Shown piece by piece: positions 56,146 to 64,000 of a DNA stretch of 64,000 nt. A program made the position numbers and the translations under genes. The notes beneath the pieces are model-generated. The model was given only the letters and a program-made list of their open reading frames with translations. It had not been told where the DNA came from and searched no databases. The stretch's first letter is position 1. Each line of letters opens with the position of its first letter. This DNA is from Tetraselmis striata (taxonomy: Eukaryota > Chlorophyta > Chlorodendrophyceae > Chlorodendrales > Chlorodendraceae), in NCBI GenBank assembly GCA_006384855.1, contig VCJN01003073.1:1-64000 (forward strand). The letters are read 5' to 3'.

Positions 56146-57859
56146 ATGGCGACGGAGGAGTGGGTGCTGAAGGCCATTCAGAGCGGGAGGAACTACGAGG
56201 AGCTGCCGTCCCGTGTGCGGTCCGTCCTTCCTGTGTCGGAATGGAAATCCAGGTGGGGCGCCTCGCCTGCGCCAGCAAGACCTGCGGCCTACTCACTGGC
56301 CTAAATGATCTAAGGGCTTCCTCAGCAGCTGCTCCCCGCAGTCCCAACCAGACGCGGGGAGAGGCAGGACAGAGGGCAACTCTGCTGCCGGCGGACGAGG
56401 CGGCTCAGGGCACACCCGGCCTGGTGTCCTGCTCAACACTCAGCTGGCCCGTCGCGATGATGCAGGGTGAAGGAATACTGCATCGTGCGGGGGCTGGGCT
56501 GGGGGGAGGGCCCCGCCAGCCAGGTGAGCGCCGAGATGGAGTACTATGAGGAGCTGCTGCGCTACTCCAGGCACCATTTCAGGGTGAGGCGAGGCATCAT
56601 TGGCATTCGCCTGCCTGCCTGCCAATATCAGACTACTGGCAACGCATGCTCTAATGCCCCCCCCCCCCCCCCCCCCCCGAAACTGCGGTGCAGTTGTTCC
56701 CTTACCATCTCAGTGACTACGTTTCTCGAGTGCTGCGCATCACGCCGTTCCGGTACTACTGCGATGTGCTGTACGGTGCCCTCAAGGTTCGCTTCCCTCA
56801 CGCACCTGCCCTCAAACAAGACGCATTCTCATCATTCCCCCAAGTCGCCACACAGGGCAGCACCCACATCTACCATGGCCCCTGCTGCCAGCTGCGCTCC
56901 ACCCATGGCGCCACGAGCTGATGTAGATTGCATGGCGGCATCGCAGGAGGAGAAACAGTACGACCAAATCCCCAACTTCACGGCCGCAGACATAAAGCGC
57001 GTATCCGACGTGGGCCGGAATGAATACATAGAGATCCTCAATCAGTGCAAGGCAAAGAGGGTGCGGCGTGCCCTGCCCCATGCACTCAGCAGGCGCTGCA
57101 GGCCAGCCCGGTCATGCGAGCGCTCAACGCCCATGCATACAATCAGCCACCAGGGGCATCCGCGGCGCTCACCATCCCCTGCCCGCCGCAGTTGCTGTGG
57201 CGGGTGAATAAAGGCATCGCGCGGGAGTTCCTGCCGGTGGAGCCGGCGCGCGTCCATCTGGAGCCCTGGTGGCATGTGGCGGTGGTGAACATAGGTGGGG
57301 GGAGGAGGGGTGGGGGGGGGGAGGGGGGGGGGGGCACCTCGCCCCACCCCAGAGGGTCTCTGCAGTCCCCTGGTCTCCATCTTACTCCGATCCTTCTCAA
57401 CGGAGCAATTGCATCGCATAATCATCCAACCACATCGTGTCGTCATCTCCCTGTATATGCACTTCCCCTGGCGGCGGTCGCACTTGTCCATCAGCCAGCA
57501 CCAGACTCCAGCCACCATCCTGGCGGGCGTGATACTGGTGAAACCGGTGCGACGCTGGAGTATCTGACCCGGGCTGGCCGTGCTGCAGGGGAAGTGGAGT
57601 ACCGGGCACTGACCCCGGAGGAGCTGAAGACGCTGCAGGCCGCCTGCAACGGTGGCAGCCAGGTCTCCGGGCTGCCGCAGGACATCGTGGCAGGGTTGTA
57701 TGCCCGGGGGCTGCTGTACATCGAGGTCCCGATTGCGCCAGATGATGTCATTTCGATCCCGCACCTTGACGGCTTCGTGTCAAACAAGGCAAGCGCTCCT
57801 CATGGCCACAATTCCTATTATGACAGGCAGACTGATAAACATGGGCGTCGCGCCCTGGC

Positions 57860-57892
<33 letters not shown>

Positions 57893-58029
57893 GGGGGGGG
57901 TTGGAGGCTTTGCAGGTGATGTTAGGGTCATGAAGGAAGTGCCTCAGGTTGAGCTGTATGATTGACAGTACTTGCCGTCTCGGCATTTTGAGCGCAGATA
58001 GAGGACGGGATAGGCACATACACATGCAC

Positions 58030-58082
<53 letters not shown>

Positions 58083-61000
58083 TAGAGAGAGAGAGAGAGA
58101 GAGAGAGATATAGAGAGATGCATACATGTATGGTCATGTTTGTCTGTGTGGATGGATGCGTTGGCACCCTGCGCAACGCTGAAGCGCATTGGCATGCTGG
58201 CAGGAGATGAATGGCGCCAACACGGACCCACTGGAGCAGCTGCTGTACCAAATCTTTGTGGCGGCCAGCGAGACGACCACGGTACTACCAGCCCACACAA
58301 CGGCGCGCCCTAGTGGATGCGGATGTGTGCCTTCCTGGTCCCCAGCTCGTGATTGCCCTGGGATAGACGCGCGTTGTTGAGGCCCTTGGCGCGCTGAGTG
58401 CAGGTGGCAGAACTGGCAGACATGCTGTCTGTCAGCCTACCCAACGTGAGGAACGCCGTAGCTGTGGCCTGCCGCCTGGGGTTTGCCGTTCGGATGCCTC
58501 GTCCTGGAGGGGAGGCTCACATGCAAGGGTCTTCCAGCCGGCAGCCGGACCTGCCCTCTGCCGGCGACTTCAGGGTCGCAGAGGCGGAGCAGCCGAGTGT
58601 GTCAGGCTCCCAGAGCGGACGCACGGTACGGCCCCTACACGAACGTAATGTCGCGACAACATGTTGCGCAGTGTGCCCCTGCATTCAACGTACAATGTCG
58701 TTGGTCAAGGCTATAGGGTTAAGTGAACCCTGAGATATCCTAGAACTGACTCATATACTGTAGTACACCGCATTTGTGAAAATCTGGCGTGGTCTTCCAG
58801 ACTATGCAACTGCACACATGTTAATACTGAGGGGCCATTAGTTGAATTATCCATGGTGATCAGCAATAGTTGCTGGACTGCCGCTCACCAACAGCCGCGC
58901 TTGCCTGCGCTGCTGTGGAGCAGGGTGACCTCCTGTGCTCCGGGGATGTAGAGACGGACGAGGCGTCGTCCGCCGACACGGGAGCGGGCCTGCCCTCCGC
59001 AGCGAATGCCGCTGGGCACAAGGCGGTGGCTCTGGTTGTGGATGCCACAGTGACTTCGTACCTGATGATGGGCAGCATCCCGGGCCTAAAACGCCACGCG
59101 GTAAGCATGCAAGCCTCTCACCATCTGTAGTGATCAGGCTACGTGCCCTCTCAGATGTGACACTTTGCCACACTTGTGTGCATCACTGTCAGGTGACGCT
59201 GTTTGAAGGTGGGCGAGTCTCTGGGGCGGAGACCATGGGCTCGCTGATCGACGAGCTGGAGGTGCGAGACGTGCAATCGCGGCTAGTCACGCTGTGCGCG
59301 CTTCGGCGCTCAGCCGCGCAGCTGGGTCTGGGATGCTGACCAGTGTGTGGCCTGCAGGGCGTAGACGAGAAGAGCTTAGAGATCTTTGGGGGCGAGATGC
59401 AGGTGCGCCGTATGGTGTACCAGGGACAGACAGCTAGCAGCCCTTAAGTTTTCAGTGACAAGCCTGCCGGGCTGGGACTCACCTCTGTGTCCCTTGGGTG
59501 GACGCTGACTCCCATGCAGGACCTCGCGAGCCACACGGCCGCCCTTGCTCACACGCTCGTGTTTGTCCGCAACTGCGCCCCGGGGAACAACGTGGAGCTG
59601 CTGCGGCGAGAGAGCCTAGCGGGGCTGTCTACTTCTGCTGCGATGCGCATGCTGAATCGTGGCTACTCCACGCTCCTCCCGGTGACTCCGATGCCGGGAG
59701 CGCCCCTGCCTTTGGATGGGGTAAGGCGGAGCGGCGCCGCCTCTGTTGTCCACAGGCCCATGCACAGCGTGCACAGTATCAGCATAAGCTGCCTGCACGG
59801 CATGTATGGGTAGTGTTCCTGGTCTTGGCCTGCTGAAGGGCGAAACTCTCCATGCATTCATCGTGTGCAGGTAAGCCTTATCCACTTCGGACACACAGCA
59901 GAGAGCGCCACTCCCTGGATGCAGCTGGCTATGCACAAGGTAACCGGCTTGTTGGCAAAGGATAGCACAAAGTTGCTGGATAAGCCCACGCGCCTGTCAG
60001 CGCCGGCCCTTGCATGCATACGGACTTATCCGTCTGTTCGGCCTGCGTTCCCTTCTTGTGGTGGCAGGCCACTGGGCAATGTCTTCCTGGAATGGTCTTC
60101 GCGGCTGGGCAACGCCTTGTGCGGCTGCCACCGGAGCTGGAGGGGTCTACACACGCGCTCATATGGCCGTGGGACCCAACTGTGGCAAAGTCTTCAGACA
60201 CGCCCATTGTGGTACGTATTGATATGAGAGGCATATCATACGGACATCGCGTCATCAGATAATCCTGTCATCGGATAAATACTCGCACCGGAGCGTGCCA
60301 CGTCGTAACTGATGACATGCCCCGCGCCGCTATCTGATGACAGACCCGCGTGTATACTGTACACGGGGGCATTTCCAAATGGAAATGCCCCCGTGTACAG
60401 TATACACGCGTCATCAGATAGCGGCCTCGGCCAGCCCATTTTCAAAACATTTTCGCCCAGTCTACCTACCTGCCCGGCACCCGCCGACGCCATGGCAGGC
60501 TCCACCGAGCAATCTCCGCAACGGACAGCCAGGCGGGGCGAACCCACATGGGAGACCCGCCCTCCCCGCACTATGGGGGGTCATGTTTCCCCTGGGTTCA
60601 CGGTTTCGCCGCGGGAGCTACGCGCGAAGGCCCGTGCACTGGCGGGGCGCAGCGGCCGCAGCCCTGGCGCCTCGCCCGCCGCCACCGCGCTGCGCCCGTC
60701 TCGCCCGCCCGCGCGTGGTCATCCCTCGACAGCCGGCGCAGTGCCTGATCCTTGTCTCGCTTCTCGTTGCCTGCACGGTTAGGATGGCGTGCGCTCGCGT
60801 GGCCATGGGGCGTGGCCCCGTTGTCATCCTCATCGGTGTACGCTTCGTCTGTATGCGGTGTGTCCATGTCTATGTCCAGTGCGGCCCCGGCAATGGCCAG
60901 CATCCGAGGGTACGCGCTGCCCTCCGACTGCGCGTTGCCGTAGGTAAGTGCAAGCCCTTTAACTTCGTCTACGGCAAAGCTGGGACGCTCCATGACTGTC

Positions 61001-62578
61001 CAGTGTGGATGGGCGGGACGGACGGGGCGAGAGACACGAGGGAAAAGATGGTGTTTGCGGGCCCGATGGCGGCGGCGGAACTAGAAGCGCCGGTCGATTT
61101 CTTGCGATATCTGATGACAGACCAACGCATCTTGATATTTGTCCGTATGAATCACATCTCTTGTCATGCGTTAGCGTTGTCGACGTGGCAGCCCGCGGTG
61201 CGCGAACGGTAGATGATGACAAGGATTATCTGATGACGCGATGTCCGTATGATATGCCTCTGAGTTGGCGCTTTGCCAGTGCGTTCAGTTGGGGCTCGGC
61301 CTATCTGAGATGGTGCCTGTCTTCATGCGTGTCAGCGGCTGTTGCCGGCTCTCAGGCGTGCGCGGGTGGGTGTGCAGGTGTCGTCCCTCCTCCTCCTCAT
61401 GAGCATCAACGACTACCTGACGAGGACAGCGTTGCTGGTCCAGCCGCTGCGGACGCGGGTACCAGAGGACGCGGAGGTCGGCGGCATTCATGGGTGGCAG
61501 CTAGACATGATTCACGTACCGCTTCCACTGCCTTGTTCCCAAATTGATGCTGATGAGGATGGAGGCGACCTTCTGGGTGCGGCCCATACGAGTGTTGCCT
61601 GCATGGGACTCGTGTTTAGCTCTTGACCTGCCAGAGGCCTTGCTCTCTTCTGCTGCTCCCCTCCTGTCATCTCACGTATTCAATTGCTGGCCGCCACAGG
61701 TGTGTGTGCGAGTGATGGCAGGGAGCTGGTAGTGGCTTGCGGAGCTGGAAAGATGCTGTGCGCGGTGTGTGTGTTTGCGGCACCGCCTCTTGTGATGGCG
61801 TACACTTTGCACAAGGACTGAGATGCTGCGAGTTACTCCTTTGCTTACGCATGCCTCTGACTTTTGGCACGGTTCCCATCGTCGCTGGACACGCGCACAG
61901 CTGGTAAGGGCTTTGGGTTTGACCTACGCACTGGGCTACGTCCGGCTGCTGAGGACGCTGGACGATTGCTGGGTTCCGGTGGACATACATCTTGGGATTC
62001 CATTATTCTCCGTAGAATTGTGTCGGCAGGTACGTCCCGGCTGTGGAACCAGCTTGCTGCATATCGCGAGAAGGGTGCAGAGGATGTTGTGTTCGCATGA
62101 GATGAGTCGCTGCGTGCTGCGGCAGCATAGAGCAGCGCCATGCGTCGCGCCTCGCCAAGGGTTTGTGAGCGGGCCCGCCTGTGACATGCTGTGGGAACAG
62201 GTGTGCAGCAGTGCCTCAAAGCAGGGCTTCCTCTCGGGCGAGGCGATGCGGCATCAGGCGGAAGGGCAGGCCACGCTTCGCGGTGCGCTGGACGAGCTGC
62301 GGCACGCGTATGCGGTCCCGCTGCCGTGGCAACCCCAGGCAGACACCCCGGATCGGGTGCCTTCATCTGCAGCCCCTGATCTTCCGTACCACAACCTGCT
62401 GCTGGGCAGACAGGGGTTGGAGGTAGGATGCGCCGCTGCCTCCCCAGCCATACTGCCCCAACCTGCGTGTATCTGACAGCTGCCACATGACACGGTTTTT
62501 TCTGCCAAATGCTGTTTGTGGCAGGTTTACGACATCTCGTCATACGTGCAAGGCGACACCCTGTTGTGCTTTGTATAA
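56146..62578 (+). CDS. FAM91: FAM91 homologue, 18 exons
   Basis: Exons: 56146-56252, 56466-56583, 56694-56786, 56947-57060, 57192-57294, 57589-57788, 58204-58281, 58404-58625, 58924-59100, 59193-59261, 59358-59402, 59520-59720, 59871-59939, 60068-60211, 61378-about 61590 (3' end uncertain), 61901-62029, 62201-62422, 62525-62578. Every other junction keeps phase. Family blocks: NYEELPSRVR, YYEELLRYSRHH, FPYHLSDYVSRVLRITPF, IPNFTAADIKRVSDVGRNEY, VAGLYARGLLYIEVPI, VAELADMLSVSLPNVRNAV, YLMMGSIPGLKRHA, NNVELLRRESLAGL, DIHLGIPLFSVELCR. Human FAM91A1 links TBC1D23 to vesicle capture at the trans-Golgi; the same role is inferred here. Intron 6 has a GC donor. Intron 14 holds a transposon. Confidence 0.93.
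58030..58116. repeat. (GA)n microsatellite in FAM91 intron 6
   Basis: About 40 GA units with a few interruptions. The same intron also has a G run of more than 20 at about 57877-57900. Confidence 0.95.
60228..61260. mobile_element. 1,033-bp TIR transposon in FAM91 intron 14 (Harbinger-like?)
   Basis: The ends are inverted repeats of about 45 bp starting GAGGCATATCATACGGACAT, with one or two changes. They are flanked by a 3-bp direct repeat TGA (60225-60227 and 61261-61263). The 3-bp duplication fits PIF/Harbinger. A plus frame near 60950-61010 (FNFVYGKAGTLHDCPVW) resembles the GSxHDxxVW block of Harbinger DDE transposases, but no full transposase is present. The word TATCTGATGAC recurs at least five times inside. 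Insertion is 16 bp after the splice donor and leaves both splice sites of the intron intact. Confidence 0.85.
60326..60425. repeat. Long near-perfect palindrome (hairpin)
   Basis: Inner arms of 31 bp (60347-60377 and 60380-60410) pair perfectly around a 2-bp centre. Outer arms of 15 bp (60326-60340 and 60411-60425) also pair perfectly, with a 6-bp bulge CAGACC on the left only. In total 46 base pairs would form in RNA or extruded DNA. Confidence 0.97.
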
Positions 62579-62590
62579 CACTGTGCATGT

Positions 62591-62595
62591 TGTAA
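62591..62595 (+). terminator. TGTAA polyadenylation signal of FAM91
   Basis: TGTAA lies 13 bp past the FAM91 stop codon. It is the usual chlorophyte signal, although such a short 3' UTR is unusual. Confidence 0.4.
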
Positions 62596-62685
62596 TGGAA
62601 TCACGGAATTGCAGTTTTTCACACATGGGCGCCCAAGCAATAGCGCACACGGTGCTGTTCTCTAGTTAGCGAGTTCAGCCGCGTG

Positions 62686-63684
62686 TCAGCTGTAGTACTT
62701 GTCCCGGGGAGCGGATGCGCAGAGACAGCAATAGAAACAGGGCACCCAGGAGAGTACCAGCAGGACAATGCCTGTGATGAACAGGGGCACACTGGGCTCG
62801 AGATCATCGAGGGCTTTATCCATGCAGGCCACACAGGCCCCCAGCTTCGACGAGCCGTCATTCGCATCAGGATACAGCGCCTTGCATACACTTGCGCTGT
62901 CCCATGGGAACTCCTCGATAACTTTGAGCAGGTCGGTGCCCTCCAGCAGGCCTACGCTTGTAAGGGGGTCCCCGTACAGGCACGTGTCTGCTTCTACAAT
63001 CCCACCTGACGACAGGAAGTAAGTGGCCATCAGGAGCGCGATGCCTGAGGCTGCAAAAGCGGCCCACAAGAAGTAGGCGAACCTGCAACAGCAAGCGCCG
63101 ACAGTCACAGGAGTGTTCAAAGCCTCCCACGAGGGGTGTGGGCTCGCGGCAGGAAGCGAGAGCCCAGGCTTTGTGGAGGATGTGGTGGCGTTTGCCAGCC
63201 CTGCTGCCTTGATAATCCTGCGCTATCTGACCCCCGCACAGTGCTGCCATGATAATCCTTCTGCGTATAGAGCGCACGCGGGGGCCCGGGGGGAGGTTGG
63301 GGGGGGTCAGCCTCGACAGCTCGAGGCGGATTTACACCTCCGTGGGGGGCAACCAGGGTTAGCGCGCGATGGGGCGACAGGGTGCGGCGCGCGCGGCTAT
63401 ACCGGGCCGCGGGTATCAGCGCTTGCCGCTCGTGCGACCAGACTGGCACCCGTGCCGTGCCGGACGTGAATGGCGCACAGCTGTCCTCTCAGGGTGGAGG
63501 TAAGCATTCGGAAACGTCACACGCTCCGTGTCGCGTGACCCGACCTCAGCCTTTTACTGCGATGGAATTGACGCGCTCCAGGAGACTGTTTTGTAGGCAT
63601 AAAGGGGAAGCAGGTGTAAGGCAGAGCACGGCAAAGCAGAACTCACTTGTTGGCTCCACCCGCACATCCGTAGTAGCAAGCCAT
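62686..63684 (-). CDS. Two-pass membrane protein, Cys-rich
   Basis: Exons 63647-63684 and 62686-63082 join in phase (AAC-AA/G) to 144 residues. It starts MACYYGCAGGANK. A first hydrophobic span FAYFLWAAFAASGIALLM is followed by an outside loop of about 80 residues with four Cys (likely disulfides), then a second span LFITGIVLLVLSWVPCFYCC and a short tail. The layout recalls small tetraspan or proteolipid-like proteins, but only two spans are present; family not recognised. Upstream exons beyond 63684 cannot be excluded. The gene lies tail to tail with FAM91, 107 bp apart. Confidence 0.7.
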
Positions 63685-64000
63685 ACCCAAGGAACTGCCC
63701 AGGTTTGGTGCTGCATCCGCCAGCGGCTAGAGTATTTTCGGCTTTTGCTGGGGCAGCACTGCGACCTTGCCGCATGCAGGTACACTGACAACTAGGTGAG
63801 CACGACTGCCACGTCCTCGGTGTGGCGGCGCGAAATTAAGCTAGAACGTGCTTTCGTGCTGGAGCGTCGTGCAAGGCAGGGTGAGCACGTACGGCTACCT
63901 GTAAGGATTATGGGTTCCAAGCGAGTGCGCTGACGCGACCCCTCGCCTGCTGGTGGCTACTACAGTCGCGTACGATTTACCTTGTAGCGATATCTTACCG
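63685..64000. other. Upstream region of the membrane-protein gene
   Basis: No further gene was recognised. It should contain the promoter or earlier exons of the minus-strand gene; no TATA box is evident. Confidence 0.4.

Noticed and set aside
57780-58300. Ser-Leu repeat frames on minus
   Set aside because: Translations of the (GA)n tract in FAM91 intron 6.
60337-61212. 291-codon frame spanning the intronic transposon as a transposase gene
   Set aside because: Most of it is low-complexity Ala/Arg/Pro and runs through the hairpin; only a short block near 60950-61010 recalls a Harbinger motif.

Overview
This is nuclear DNA of a eukaryote, most likely a chlorophyte green alga. The genes have many short introns, GC-rich codons and long C/G homopolymers in the introns. 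A TGTAA motif, the usual green-algal polyadenylation signal, follows two of the genes. The transposons (PAT-like tyrosine-recombinase retrotransposon, chromodomain gypsy, TNP-type transposase) also fit that group. This assignment is inferred from sequence reading alone. No rRNA, tRNA gene or CRISPR array was recognised.

Layout. 0.2-4.7 kb: decayed Ty3/gypsy element with one probable LTR. 5.2-6.2 kb: minisatellites. 6.6-11.5 kb: PAT-like DIRS retrotransposon on the minus strand with complete split direct repeats. 12.4-14.0 kb: two unknown minus-strand ORFs and a decamer array. 14.3-19.5 kb: multi-exon, damaged TNP/Plavaka-like transposase gene (minus). 19.9-22.2 kb: AT-richer block with unrecognised ORFs. 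22.5-28.8 kb: host genes, namely an AAA ATPase (plus) and a small conserved-looking protein (minus). 29.2-33.4 kb: a 4.2-kb transposon whose ends are arrays of a palindrome. Its transposase terminal parts flank exons that do not look like transposase. 33.4-35.9 kb: a second, non-autonomous PAT-like element. 36.4-41.2 kb: a 12-exon gene for a leucine-rich-repeat plus coiled-coil protein (minus). 41.4-55.5 kb: a graveyard of LINE, piggyBac-like, tRNA-derived SINE and other repeats. 56.1-62.6 kb: an 18-exon FAM91 gene (plus) with a 1,033-bp transposon in one intron. 62.7-63.7 kb: a small membrane-protein gene (minus).

The host genes are FAM91 (endosome-to-Golgi vesicle tethering), an AAA ATPase, an LRR/coiled-coil protein, a two-pass membrane protein and one unknown. 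They show no sign of working as one pathway. About two thirds of the window is mobile or repeat-derived. The most unusual items are the palindrome-array transposon, the perfect hairpin inside the FAM91 intronic element, the matched pair of split-direct-repeat elements, and the placement of poly-C runs directly beside splice sites.
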